A DNA stretch of 64,000 bases from Hungateiclostridiaceae bacterium UBA1305 (GTDB lineage: Bacteria; Bacillota; Clostridia; Acetivibrionales; DTU013): contig DBTX01000072.1 in the NCBI GenBank assembly GCA_002307275.1, forward strand, positions 133,792-197,791, given 5' to 3'. The stretch's first letter is position 1. The number at the start of each line of letters is the position of its first letter. The notes under the pieces are model-generated. The model searched no databases. It worked only from the letters and a program-made list of their open reading frames with translations, and was not told where the DNA came from. Shown piece after piece: positions 1 through 8,426 of this stretch. Both the position numbers and the translations under genes were made by a program.

Positions 1-1
1 A

Positions 2-1393
2 AGTACATTTGAAAAAGTCGATAATCTGGAAACGTTACCTGAAGCGGCAGTAAAAATGAAGAGCTTTGTTGTGAATGTCGGCAAAAAATCCGGTGGCGAA
101 ACAAACAGTTCTATTGGATTAAATCCGACAGTACCAAATACCGAAGCAACTGCAGCGGGCAATACCATAACCAATAACAACACCATAACCATAACGACAA
201 TGGTTAAAACGACTGCAGACACCTCAGGCAAGGCGACAGCAGCTGTAACTGCGGCACAGATAAATGAGGCTGCCGGCAGGGCGGCGGAAGAATCGGCAAA
301 GCAGGGACAGACTGCTGCCATTAATATTAAGGTAGAAGCGCCTGCAAATGCCAAAACAGTTGAAACCAACATTCCAACCGCAGCTGTAAATAAGATCGTA
401 AATAGCGGAATCGAAGCGCTGTCGATATCGTCTCCTATAGCAAACATCACTTTCAGCAATACGGCACTCACCTCAATACTCACTCAAGCTGGAGATAATA
501 TGAGATTTACGGCCTCCGTGGTGGATACTTCCGCTCTTCCAGCCGAAGTGCAGCGGACCGTGGGTGAAAGGCCGGTATTTGATTTCAGCGTAACCAGCGG
601 AGACAAGACCATATCGAGATTTGGCCGACAGGTAACCGTATCGGTGCCGTATACCCCCAAAGCCGGTGAAGACAGGAATGCAATTGTCATCTATTATATC
701 AATGACGAAGGCAAACTGGAGATTGTCAGCAACTGCGCATATGATGCCGAAACCGGTATGGTTACCTTCAAAACCGATCATTTCTCCAAATATGCAATAG
801 GATATAATAAAGTGAGCTTCAAGGATGTTGCTGTAAAGTCCTGGTATAGTAATGCGGTTGGCTTTATAGCCGCAAGGGGTATTACCACAGGCACGGGCGA
901 CGGCAGGTACAGCCCTGAAGAAGGTTTGACCAGAGGTCAGTTCCTCGTCATGGCCATGAAAGCTTATGGCATGGCACCCGACGGGAACCCGGCAGACAAC
1001 TTCACTGATGCAGGCAGTACCTATTATACAGGCTACCTGGCTGCGGCAAAGCGTCTGGGTATCTCTGCTGGTGCAGGTGATAACAGGTATGCGCCGGACA
1101 AGGAAATCACCAGGCAGGAGATGTTCACCCTTTTATATAACGTCTTAAAGCTCCGTGGCGAACTGCCAAGGGGTGCATCAGGTAAATCACTGACAACTTT
1201 CCATGATTCTGACCAGATCGCATCCTGGGCGAAGGAGGCCATAAAGCTGCTTACCATCACTGGAACCGTAAGTGGCAGCAACGGCAGGCTCAGTCCAAAA
1301 GATACGACTACCAGGGCGCAGATGGCTCAGGTGCTGTATAACTTATTGAGAAAATTGGGCGCGGACGCGCAATACGCGCCCCCTGCAGAATAA
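2..1393 (+). CDS. S-layer homology (SLH) surface protein, 5'-truncated by the window edge
   Basis: The frame is open from base 2, so the gene begins before the window; the first ATG in view (base 56) has no ribosome-binding site and is probably internal. The visible part is the C-terminal ~463 residues: a Thr/Asn-rich low-complexity stretch (bases ~110-300), a beta-rich domain ending in YYINDEGK and FKTDHFSKYAIGYN, which commonly precedes SLH repeats in clostridial surface proteins, then three SLH domains (about bases 817-966, 1000-1150 and 1197-1365), each with the usual TR motif near its end. SLH domains bind secondary cell-wall polymers, so the protein is anchored at the cell surface. The function of the missing N-terminal part cannot be seen. 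Confidence 0.9.
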   Translation, partial: STFEKVDNLETLPEAAVKMKSFVVNVGKKSGGETNSSIGLNPTVPNTEATAAGNTITNNNTITITTMVKTTADTSGKATAAVTAAQINEAAGRAAEESAKQGQTAAINIKVEAPANAKTVETNIPTAAVNKIVNSGIEALSISSPIANITFSNTALTSILTQAGDNMRFTASVVDTSALPAEVQRTVGERPVFDFSVTSGDKTISRFGRQVTVSVPYTPKAGEDRNAIVIYYINDEGKLEIVSNCAYDAETGMVTFKTDHFSKYAIGYNKVSFKDVAVKSWYSNAVGFIAARGITTGTGDGRYSPEEGLTRGQFLVMAMKAYGMAPDGNPADNFTDAGSTYYTGYLAAAKRLGISAGAGDNRYAPDKEITRQEMFTLLYNVLKLRGELPRGASGKSLTTFHDSDQIASWAKEAIKLLTITGTVSGSNGRLSPKDTTTRAQMAQVLYNLLRKLGADAQYAPPAE

Positions 1394-1564
1394 CTGTGCC
1401 TGGCGCACCTTTTCTAATAGGTGAAACTTCTGAATAGTAACTATAAACTGGGATGGATATGAATGCAAAGTCTCAGAACCCTTGACAGGCATCCCGAACT
1501 TGATAGCAGAGTGAAGGATTTTCAAGGCCTGCAGCAAATACTTCTATAGGTGAAATATTACAGA

Positions 1565-1600
1565 AAGCCGAAAGAATGATTATAATTATTCTTTCGGCTT
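1565..1600. repeat. Perfect inverted repeat, possible factor-dependent terminator of the SLH gene
   Basis: AAGCCGAAAGAAT (1565-1577) is followed after 10 nt by its exact reverse complement (1588-1600). There is no T-run on either side, so it is not a classical intrinsic terminator. It lies about 170 nt after the SLH gene and may stabilise the 3' end of that message. Confidence 0.5.
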
Positions 1601-1673
1601 GACTGGAAGAAGATAGATGATTTATAATAAAGTTACTTATGAAATATATATTATGGCGAAAGGAGTTGTTTTG

Positions 1674-1715
1674 ATGTTGGTATTAATTAGTGCGTATGAG
1701 GTGGCTGCAGTATAA
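1674..1715 (+). CDS. Possible 13-codon leader peptide
   Basis: ATG at 1674 follows AAAGGAG at 5-9 nt spacing and reads MLVLISAYEVAAV before TAA. It is upstream of the hairpin terminator at 1879-1913 and the CD3324-like gene, the arrangement seen when a leader controls read-through. No codon run points to a particular amino acid. A chance short frame is equally possible. Confidence 0.2.
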   Translation: MLVLISAYEVAAV

Positions 1716-1878
1716 TTGAATATTTGCCGCAAAATGGTTTCAAATTCAAGCAGGCTTGATTCAAGCTTGGTTTGTGTTCATTTTTCGGCGCAACATTAGG
1801 ATTAACCTTTAGCCCAAAAACATATTTACGGGAATTCAGGCATGGTATGGTTATCGTGCTTTTTTTATGCCCGTATCA

Positions 1879-1913
1879 ACTCCACGAAGGTTCACTTCCT
1901 CGTGGAGTTTTTG
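1879..1913 (+). terminator. Intrinsic terminator or attenuator before the CD3324-like gene
   Basis: ACTCCACGA (1879-1887) pairs perfectly with TCGTGGAGT (1900-1908), followed by a T-rich run. It lies only ~41 nt before the ATG at 1955, inside the likely leader of that gene, so it either ends transcription from upstream or acts as an attenuator. The downstream gene then needs read-through or a promoter inside the 41-nt gap. Confidence 0.7.
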
Positions 1914-1954
1914 TTTTTCGGAACAATCAACTATTATTATGGAGGCTTATAACA

Positions 1955-2239
1955 ATGAAATATATAAATGGTAAGGACATTTTGCCACAATCCCTTTTAG
2001 AACAGCTGCAGAGTTATGTACAGGGTGAGCTGCTCTATATACCAAGGCAGGAAAACAGCAGGGCAGGTTGGGGTGCTGTTAACGGTACAAGGCTTATGAT
2101 CAGATCGCGCAATACGGAAATCTGCCGTATGTATGAGGATGGGGCTACAGTACAGGGATTGATGTCCCAGTATCACCTGTCAGAGGACAGTATCAGGAAA
2201 GTATTGAACAGCAGAAGCGTACTTCTGTTGGCAGAATAG
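1955..2239 (+). CDS. CD3324-family putative regulator (Mor-like C-terminal helix-turn-helix)
   Basis: A 94-residue protein. The ATG at 1955 is chosen because GGAGG lies 9 nt upstream; the open frame extends further 5' but through the terminator hairpin. The N-terminal half (MKYINGKDILPQSLLEQLQ, then YVQGELLYIP) and the C-terminal half (a short helix-turn-helix with YHLSEDSIRKVL) match the small CD3324-type family widespread in clostridia, whose C-terminal part resembles the DNA-binding half of the Mu Mor activator. The family has no established biological role that I know of. It stands alone, flanked by a terminator upstream and 204 nt of spacer downstream. A regulator is the best guess from the fold. 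Confidence 0.7.
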   Translation: MKYINGKDILPQSLLEQLQSYVQGELLYIPRQENSRAGWGAVNGTRLMIRSRNTEICRMYEDGATVQGLMSQYHLSEDSIRKVLNSRSVLLLAE

Positions 2240-2443
2240 GACAGGCAGGCACTGAGGGTAATATAAGTTAAGAACTGATGAACCTTTGCTGCATCAGGCC
2301 AAATACCGGCAAGGGTGATCAATGAGCAAAAAGGCTAATATAAACTGGTTTCGGAATCTGTATTATGCCTTTTTTGCATAGGGGGTTGTACAACTCTCTC
2401 TATTCCTTTATATTTGAAGTATTAATAAAAAAAAGGATGATGC

Positions 2444-3280
2444 GTGTTGGACGACAATGCAGGTTCGTATTACATATTGAATGGTAATGTGGCAGAAGCT
2501 TCCGTGGCTGTTGAAGCTGACTTATCTTCAGGCAGATCGGCTTATGAAGTAATCAGGGTAATAAGGGGGATCCCTCTTTTTTATCAGGATCATTATGATA
2601 GACTGGCAAGTACATTTATGACTATAGGAAAGCCTCTGGCTGCAGATACCAACAGACTGAAGGAATATTTGAAAAAGCTGCTGGAAATGAACAAAAGCGA
2701 TTTCTGTAATATAAAGGTAATTGTTTTTGAGAAAGATGGGTATCAGAATGTTCTTTCCTATATCAGTAAAAGTTATTACCCTTCCGAAGCAGAAGCTGAC
2801 ACAGGTGTCCGAACGGGAATTTTCAGACTGGAAAGAAGCAATCCGAATGCAAAGCTGCTGAACCGGGTGTACAAGGATGCTGTTAGCGCACAAATCAAAG
2901 AAGGCGGATATTTTGAGGTCTTACTGGTCGACAGCCATGAAAGAATTACCGAAGGGAGCAGATCCAATGTATTCTTTGTCAGGAAGGACCGGATTTTAAC
3001 TGCGCCCGGAGAACATGTATTAAAAGGAATTACCCGGAAGTATGTGCTTGAAGCCTGTAGGAATGCCGGTTACGAAACAGTGGAGGAATTTATTGAGACA
3101 GAAGGACTCTCCAATGTTGATGGAGCTTTTCTTTCGGGAACTTCCATTAAAGTACTGCCGATTGCCTCTATTGACGAGATAGCGGTGCATTCTTCCGTCA
3201 ACCCTGTTGTTACTGCAGTCCGCAGGGAATACGATTTATTACTGGAGAAATATATTGAAGCAAATGCTAAAATATGGTAA
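2444..3280 (+). CDS. Class IV PLP-dependent aminotransferase (IlvE / PabC / D-amino-acid transaminase superfamily)
   Basis: A 278-residue protein starting at GTG 2444 (AAGGATGA upstream; TTG at 2447 is also possible). Fold-type IV features: a PLP lysine in NRVYKDAV, the conserved glutamate in ITEGSRSNVFF (usually TEGTSSNVF), and the phosphate-binding stretch FLSGTSIKVLPI. These enzymes move amino groups on branched-chain or D-amino acids, or release p-aminobenzoate from aminodeoxychorismate. The divergence from the ilvE at 27-28 kb and the lack of pab or D-amino-acid genes nearby leave the substrate open. The PilZ gene follows after 52 nt and may share its transcript. Confidence 0.85.
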   Translation: MLDDNAGSYYILNGNVAEASVAVEADLSSGRSAYEVIRVIRGIPLFYQDHYDRLASTFMTIGKPLAADTNRLKEYLKKLLEMNKSDFCNIKVIVFEKDGYQNVLSYISKSYYPSEAEADTGVRTGIFRLERSNPNAKLLNRVYKDAVSAQIKEGGYFEVLLVDSHERITEGSRSNVFFVRKDRILTAPGEHVLKGITRKYVLEACRNAGYETVEEFIETEGLSNVDGAFLSGTSIKVLPIASIDEIAVHSSVNPVVTAVRREYDLLLEKYIEANAKIW

Positions 3281-3332
3281 TATAATTCTGCTGCAAGGAA
3301 TGATTTAATAATGCCTTGCAGCAGGTGATGCG

Positions 3333-3731
3333 GTGGAACAGAAAAAGTATGCCAGAAAGTATCTTCGTTTAAACCCGGATCATCCGATGTTTGGAACTGC
3401 AAGTATTGTGCAGGTAGGAGCAAAAAGGGTATATACGGGTTCTGCAAGAGTAAGAATACTTAATATAAGCCCAGGTGGTTTACGATTCGTATCTTCGTTG
3501 CGTTTGCCTGTTGATGACCGGGTTGTTCTCGAAATATGTTTTGAAATCGATGATCTGGACTATTGTCTGAAGGGTTGTGTTGCGCACTCCATCGGCACGG
3601 AAGTCAGCGAATTTGAGTACGGCTTCCGTTTCCGCGAGCCGGATCAGAATCTTCGTGAGGCGTTGAAGAAACTGTTTAACAGGATGTATGTCATGTCAAA
3701 CCGACATATTGTAATTTTTAGACTGAAATAA
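3333..3731 (+). CDS. PilZ-domain protein, likely cyclic-di-GMP receptor
   Basis: A 132-residue protein starting at GTG 3333 with AGGTGAT just upstream. One PilZ domain fills most of it: an Arg-rich start (RKYLRL, residues ~8-13) and the NISPGGLRF motif near residue 45, equivalent to the D/N-x-S-x-x-G signature. The two motifs together clamp an intercalated cyclic-di-GMP dimer in known PilZ proteins. No enzymatic or membrane domain is attached, so it is probably a small adaptor. A diguanylate cyclase is encoded at 19.6 kb. It precedes the CIRCE-controlled htpG by ~35 nt and lies outside that operator. Confidence 0.85.
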   Translation: MEQKKYARKYLRLNPDHPMFGTASIVQVGAKRVYTGSARVRILNISPGGLRFVSSLRLPVDDRVVLEICFEIDDLDYCLKGCVAHSIGTEVSEFEYGFRFREPDQNLREALKKLFNRMYVMSNRHIVIFRLK

Positions 3732-3767
3732 ATCGTGTACATAATAAACTACATAATAAACTGAATG

Positions 3768-3794
3768 TTAGCACTCTCGTCATGTGAGTGCTAA
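3768..3794 (+). promoter_or_regulatory. Perfect CIRCE operator (HrcA binding site) upstream of htpG
   Basis: TTAGCACTC-N9-GAGTGCTAA is an exact match to the CIRCE consensus with the standard 9-nt spacer. HrcA binds CIRCE and represses class I heat-shock genes. Only htpG follows on this strand, so it is the apparent target. Confidence 0.95.
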
Positions 3795-3801
3795 ATTTAT
3801 C

Positions 3802-3831
3802 TTGACAATAAAAGTACAGGAGTTGTAATAT
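3802..3831 (+). promoter_or_regulatory. Likely sigma-A promoter of htpG
   Basis: TTGACA at 3802-3807 and TAATAT at 3826-3831 (18-nt spacer, with a TG just before). The CIRCE operator lies 7 nt upstream of the -35 box, whereas CIRCE more often overlaps or follows the promoter. Another start upstream of CIRCE is possible but no good boxes are visible there. Confidence 0.6.
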
Positions 3832-3877
3832 AAATATTGACATGGAATTTACTAAAAACTTACCAGGAGGGTTTATT

Positions 3878-5878
3878 ATGCCAAGAGAGAATGGAAATAT
3901 TTCAATACACACCGAAAACATATTACCAATTATAAAAAAATGGCTGTATTCTGAAAAAGACATTTTTATCAGGGAGCTTGTTTCAAATTCCAACGATGCG
4001 AGCATTAAGATGAAAAAGCTTGTATCAATTGGTGAAACCAGCCTTCACGAAAATGAAAAGTTATTTATCAAGGTTATAATCAACAAGAATGAGCGTACGA
4101 TCAAAGTCGTGGACAATGGTATCGGCATGACTGAAGAGGAAGTTAAAAAATATATCAATCAGATCGCATTTTCCGGTGCGGTTGATTTTCTGGAGAAATA
4201 CAAGGATAAAACAGACGACAGCAACCAAATCATCGGCCATTTCGGACTGGGCTTCTATTCAGCCTTCATGGTGTCGGACAAGGTCAGTATAGATACGCTT
4301 TCATGGCAAAGCGGCGCCAGCGCGGTCAGATGGACAAGCTCCGGCGGGACGGAATTTGAAATGGACGATTCCGACCGCAGTGAAAGGGGTACAACTGTTA
4401 CATTGTACCTTGCAGACGATTCTCAGGAATTCCTTGAATATCATAAAATGAGAGAAGTGTTGGAGAAATACTGCTCTTTCCTGCCCTTTGAAATATTCCT
4501 TGAAGATGCTGCCGCTAAAAAGGCGGACAGTGCTAAAAAAGAGGACAAGGGGGATATTTCCAAGAAAAAGAAGATAAAGGATGCTGTTGATGCCGCTGCA
4601 AAAGAGATCCAAGAAGGGGCAGAGGATGACTCCGATATTGAAGAGGATGAGAGTGAAGAACTGAAAAAACCGCTGAACGACACACATCCGTTATGGCTGA
4701 AAGCGCCAAAGGACTGTACGGATGAGGAGTACAAGGAATTTTACAAAAAGGTGTTTCATGACTTTAATGACCCATTATTCTGGATTCATCTGAATATGGA
4801 TTATCCTTTCAACTTGAAAGGTATTTTGTATTTCCCGAAACTCAAGCATGAATTTGAGACAATTGAGGGGCAGATCAAGCTTTATTACAACCAGGTCTTT
4901 GTTGCAGACAACATAAAAGAAGTCATTCCGGAGTTTCTCATGCTCCTCAAGGGAGTCATCGACTGTCCTGATCTTCCGTTGAACGTATCCAGAAGCTTTT
5001 TGCAGAATGATGGCTATGTTGCCAAAATATCGACACATATAACCAAGAAGGTTGCAGACAAGCTTACTTCAATATTTGAAAATAACAGGGAAGACTACAA
5101 TAAATATTGGGACGATATCAACCCATTTGTTAAGTACGGTTGTATTCGTGAAGAAAAGTTCTTTGACAGGGTAAAGGATATTGTCATTTTCAAAACGACC
5201 CGCGGCGATTATGTGACTCTAAAGGATTATCTGGAGAGAAACGTTACCAAGAATAAGGACAAGGTATTCTATGCAACCGACGAAAAGCAGCAGGCCCAGT
5301 ATATCCACATGTTCAATGAACATGATATGGAGGCCGTGATACTGAATACCATGATCGACAATCATTTCGTGCAGTTCCTTGAGATGAAGGAAAACAATAT
5401 AAAATTCAGCCGTATTGACTCAGATCTTTCAGAAAGTATGAAGGAGGAGGGGAAAGGTGCGGATAATACTGAACTGACAAAGGAACTTGAAGGGATATTC
5501 AGGGGAGCTGTTGGAAATGACAAGCTGAAAGTCCAGGTGGAAGCATTGAAGAGCGCTGCTATTCCCGGAATGATATTCCTGTCGGAATATTCACGCAGGA
5601 TGCAGGAAATGAGCAGGATGTATGGTATGGGCGGAGCGGATATGAGCGGGATGTTCCCGGATGAGCAGACGCTTGTACTTAACAGTAATAACACGCTGAT
5701 AAAAGCGATTGTCAAGCTTGCCGGCAACGAAGCCAGGAAGGATGATTCCTTGCTGATCTGTCAGCAGGTATATGACCTGGCAATGATGAGCCACAAGCAG
5801 CTAGATCCGGAGGCAATGACGAAATTTATCGAAAGAAGCAATATATTGCTTGGAAAACTGGCTGATATTGCAGGGTAA
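3878..5878 (+). CDS. htpG: HtpG, Hsp90-family molecular chaperone
   Basis: A 666-residue protein; ATG 3878 is chosen for the AGGAGG 8 nt upstream, not the earlier ATG at 3842. N-terminal GHKL ATPase domain with ELVSNSNDA (ATP-binding Asn, ~residue 40), VVDNGIGM (~79), GHFGLGFYSAFMV (lid and P-loop-like segment, ~124) and RGTTVTLYL. A highly charged Lys/Glu/Asp stretch of about 50 residues (~212-264) separates it from the middle domain; many bacterial HtpG proteins lack such a linker. The middle domain has the catalytic-loop region SRSFLQND. The C-terminal part is the dimerisation domain. It is a cytosolic ATP-dependent dimeric chaperone. CIRCE upstream predicts repression by HrcA. Confidence 0.97.
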   Translation: MPRENGNISIHTENILPIIKKWLYSEKDIFIRELVSNSNDASIKMKKLVSIGETSLHENEKLFIKVIINKNERTIKVVDNGIGMTEEEVKKYINQIAFSGAVDFLEKYKDKTDDSNQIIGHFGLGFYSAFMVSDKVSIDTLSWQSGASAVRWTSSGGTEFEMDDSDRSERGTTVTLYLADDSQEFLEYHKMREVLEKYCSFLPFEIFLEDAAAKKADSAKKEDKGDISKKKKIKDAVDAAAKEIQEGAEDDSDIEEDESEELKKPLNDTHPLWLKAPKDCTDEEYKEFYKKVFHDFNDPLFWIHLNMDYPFNLKGILYFPKLKHEFETIEGQIKLYYNQVFVADNIKEVIPEFLMLLKGVIDCPDLPLNVSRSFLQNDGYVAKISTHITKKVADKLTSIFENNREDYNKYWDDINPFVKYGCIREEKFFDRVKDIVIFKTTRGDYVTLKDYLERNVTKNKDKVFYATDEKQQAQYIHMFNEHDMEAVILNTMIDNHFVQFLEMKENNIKFSRIDSDLSESMKEEGKGADNTELTKELEGIFRGAVGNDKLKVQVEALKSAAIPGMIFLSEYSRRMQEMSRMYGMGGADMSGMFPDEQTLVLNSNNTLIKAIVKLAGNEARKDDSLLICQQVYDLAMMSHKQLDPEAMTKFIERSNILLGKLADIAG

Positions 5879-5931
5879 GGAAGTCATCAATCAGCACGCA
5901 CGCATCGGGTAAAAGCATAGTGCCAGAAAGA

Positions 5932-5974
5932 AAAACCGGAGGGCATATCAAAATTTGATCAGCCATCCGGTTTT
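5932..5974. terminator. Bidirectional hairpin between htpG and the acyl-CoA synthetase gene
   Basis: AAAACCGGA (5932-5940) pairs with TCCGGTTTT (5966-5974) around a 25-nt loop that can itself pair (CAAAATTTG). The convergent genes end at 5878 and 6005, so one A/T-flanked hairpin can serve both. Confidence 0.7.
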
Positions 5975-6004
5975 GTGTATTTGAAGAGATTTTGATTTCT
6001 GGAT

Positions 6005-7663
6005 TTACTTGTCGGTATCGTTCTCGCGGATCTCAACTCTTCTGATTTTGCCGCTGATCGTCTTCGGAAGCTCAGGGACGAATTCGATGATCCTGGGATA
6101 CTTATAGGGGGCGGTAACCTTTTTGACATGCTCCTGAAGCTCTTTGACAAGGCTGTCACTGGCAACGTAATTCTTTGCAAGGACAACGGTAGCTTTTACG
6201 ATCTGACCTCTGTCGGGATCGGGGACAGCCGTGATAGCGCATTCCAATACTGCCGGATGCTCCACGAGTGCGCTTTCGACTTCGAAGGGCCCGATTCTGT
6301 AGCCTGAACTCTTAATGAGATCGTCTGCTCTTCCGACAAACCAGTAATATCCGTCCTCATCCTTCCAGGCCATATCGCCGGTATAATAAATACCGTCATG
6401 CCAGACCTTGTTCGTCAGATCACTGTCTCTGTAGTAACCGTCAAACATACCAAAGGGTTTGTGATGGTCGGTTCGCACGATAAGCTGCCCTTCTGCTCCA
6501 ATGTCACAGGAGTTGCCGCTATCATCCAGAAGGTCTATATCATATCCTGGTGCGGGTTTGCCCATGGATCCCGGCTTTGGCTCCATCCATGGATATGTGG
6601 CAACCGTGACGGTTAATTCTGTCTGGCCATAACCCTCCATCAGCTTCATTCCCGTTGCAGTCAGGAACTGGTTGTAAACTTCCGGATTCAAGGGCTCACC
6701 GGCGATGGAACAATGCTTGAGATTGCTCAGGTCAAATTTTGTCAGATCCTCTTTGATGAAGAACCGATAGATGGTCGGTGGTGCACAGAAGGAGGTTACT
6801 TTATGTTTGACAATTACATCCAGAAGATTTTTGGGTACGAATTTATCATAATCATATACAAATACGGCGGCGCCGCTGATCCACTGCCCATATATTTTAC
6901 CCCACATTGCCTTTGCCCAGCCTGTATCGGCGACTGTCAGATGAAGTCCTCCATCTGAGACATGCTGCCAGTACTTCGCGGTAAGAATATGACCAAGAGG
7001 ATACGTGAAATTGTGCTGGACCATCTTTGGCATCCCGGTCGTTCCCGAGGTGAAATACAGCAGAAGGATATCGCTGTTTACGGCAGCATCCGTACCAGTC
7101 GGCCTGACAAACTTATCTGAGACTTTTTCCAATTCGTCAGTGAAATCAAGCCACCCTGGCCTGCGATCGCCGACAAGGGCTTTCAGCACCAGTGTGGGAG
7201 ATTTGGGCAGTGCCTGTTCGACATGGCTTATAACGACATCATCGGTCACAGACACAAGCATTTTAATATCAGCTGCATTACATCTGTAAACGATATCTTT
7301 GGGAGTGAGCAAATGTGTTGCCGGAATGCAAATAGCCCCAAGCTTATGGAGCCCCAGCAGGCAGAACCAGAATTCATAACGCCTTTTGAGGATGAGCATT
7401 ACTGGATCGCCTTTTTTGATCCCGAAATTTTTAAAGAAGTTAGCGGCCTTGTCACTGTAATATTTCATTTGTGAAAAGGTGAAGGTATTTTCCGCGCCTT
7501 TATCATCACACCAGACCATTGCGATCTTATCGGGTGTTGTGGCTGCTATTTCATCAACTACATCATAAGCAAAATTAAAATTGCCCGGAATGTTTATACT
7601 GAAATTCTCATAGAATTCTTCGTATGAATTGAAATCCTGTCTTGGTAAAAATTTATCAAGCAT
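6005..7663 (-). CDS. AMP-forming acyl-CoA synthetase (acetyl/medium-chain type)
   Basis: A 552-residue ANL-superfamily adenylating enzyme. P-loop [11 protein letters not shown] at residues 203-213, an acyl-pocket region including EGYGQTELT, the hinge and adenylate-binding motif [19 protein letters not shown], and the C-terminal catalytic lysine in TISGKIRR. It converts a carboxylic acid, ATP and CoA to acyl-CoA, AMP and PPi. Length and motifs fit the acetyl-/medium-chain (ACSM-like) branch; chain length cannot be set from sequence. ATG at 7663 is preceded by AGAGG. It lies 61 nt after the XRE-cupin gene on the same strand, which suggests co-transcription and control by that regulator. Confidence 0.9.
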   Translation of the reverse strand: MLDKFLPRQDFNSYEEFYENFSINIPGNFNFAYDVVDEIAATTPDKIAMVWCDDKGAENTFTFSQMKYYSDKAANFFKNFGIKKGDPVMLILKRRYEFWFCLLGLHKLGAICIPATHLLTPKDIVYRCNAADIKMLVSVTDDVVISHVEQALPKSPTLVLKALVGDRRPGWLDFTDELEKVSDKFVRPTGTDAAVNSDILLLYFTSGTTGMPKMVQHNFTYPLGHILTAKYWQHVSDGGLHLTVADTGWAKAMWGKIYGQWISGAAVFVYDYDKFVPKNLLDVIVKHKVTSFCAPPTIYRFFIKEDLTKFDLSNLKHCSIAGEPLNPEVYNQFLTATGMKLMEGYGQTELTVTVATYPWMEPKPGSMGKPAPGYDIDLLDDSGNSCDIGAEGQLIVRTDHHKPFGMFDGYYRDSDLTNKVWHDGIYYTGDMAWKDEDGYYWFVGRADDLIKSSGYRIGPFEVESALVEHPAVLECAITAVPDPDRGQIVKATVVLAKNYVASDSLVKELQEHVKKVTAPYKYPRIIEFVPELPKTISGKIRRVEIRENDTDK

Positions 7664-7724
7664 AATAAAACCTCTGATAATTTATTTTTTGGTTTTGTAA
7701 ATATTCTAAGTAAAATATTGTGCC

Positions 7725-8279
7725 TTAGATGATGATTGCCAGGAATTTTGCTTTTTTGCCACCCAGGGCTTTCATGCCATGGCTGCAGCCTGAGTCAAAA
7801 TAAAGGGAATCTCCTTCGTTCAAAATGAGTTGGTGACCATCAATATAAATCATTAAAGTACCTTCAAGCACGAAATTGAACTCCTGTCCCGGGTGTGAGC
7901 TGAAGTGGATCGGCGCATCGTCAGCTGCCGGGTCCACACTGACACTGAAAGGTTCAGCCTTTTTATTTACGAAATTATAGGCAAGGCTAAGATATTTATA
8001 TGGATTTTTCCTGTCAACATTGACTCCTTTATCCTTTTTCACGAGGCAATAAGTATGGAGTTTCGGATCTTCACCAGTCAGAATGGCTGTCAGTTCAACA
8101 TGGAATTTAGTAGACAATTCATAAAGGAAGCCGACGGGTATATCTATATCACCGCCTTCATATTGCCTGTAAGTCTCTGCAGATACTCCCAGTTCGCCAG
8201 CCAGAACTTCGATTGTGAGTCCCGCGATTTCACGCAGATCTTTTATTCGGATGGCAATTTGTTTGATTTGGTCGGACAT
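7725..8279 (-). CDS. XRE-type helix-turn-helix regulator with C-terminal cupin sensor
   Basis: A 184-residue protein. The inner ATG (8279) is chosen because AAAGG sits 9 nt before it; the ATG at 8288 directly abuts that site. Residues ~5-60 are an HTH_3 domain (LREIAGLTIEVLAGELGVSAETYRQYE). Residues ~110-180 are a cupin barrel with HPGQEFNFVLEG, LNEGDSLYFDS and a following HG. This fusion is typical of one-component regulators that bind a small molecule in the cupin. Its position just before the acyl-CoA synthetase gene suggests it senses that enzyme's substrate or product; this is inference. Confidence 0.88.
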   Translation of the reverse strand: MSDQIKQIAIRIKDLREIAGLTIEVLAGELGVSAETYRQYEGGDIDIPVGFLYELSTKFHVELTAILTGEDPKLHTYCLVKKDKGVNVDRKNPYKYLSLAYNFVNKKAEPFSVSVDPAADDAPIHFSSHPGQEFNFVLEGTLMIYIDGHQLILNEGDSLYFDSGCSHGMKALGGKKAKFLAIII

Positions 8280-8426
8280 ACTTATCATCCTTTCATTTTG
8301 GTACTCATTCTGAATAAATCATAGCATAAAGGCGGTATGAAATAAAGGAAGCTTGAAGCCCGGTTGATTTAGGTCAGTAAAGCGTAAAAATAACTAATGA
8401 ATATGAGTAGTCGGAGGAGGCGGTTC

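Larger units (their letters stand above)
1394..1954. other. 561-bp gene-poor spacer with hairpins and a possible leader
   Basis: No convincing protein gene is present. It holds an inverted repeat at 1565-1600, a possible 13-codon leader peptide at 1674-1715 behind a good ribosome-binding site (AAAGGAG), and a strong terminator hairpin at 1879-1913 just before the CD3324-like gene. Bases 1400-1560 contain a short GGGATG/CATCCC pairing (about 1451-1497) but match no RNA family I recognise. Confidence 0.5.

Noticed and set aside
3842..3877. Upstream ATG extending HtpG by 12 residues
   Set aside because: The AGGAGG site and the conserved start MPRENGNISIHTENIL fit ATG 3878.
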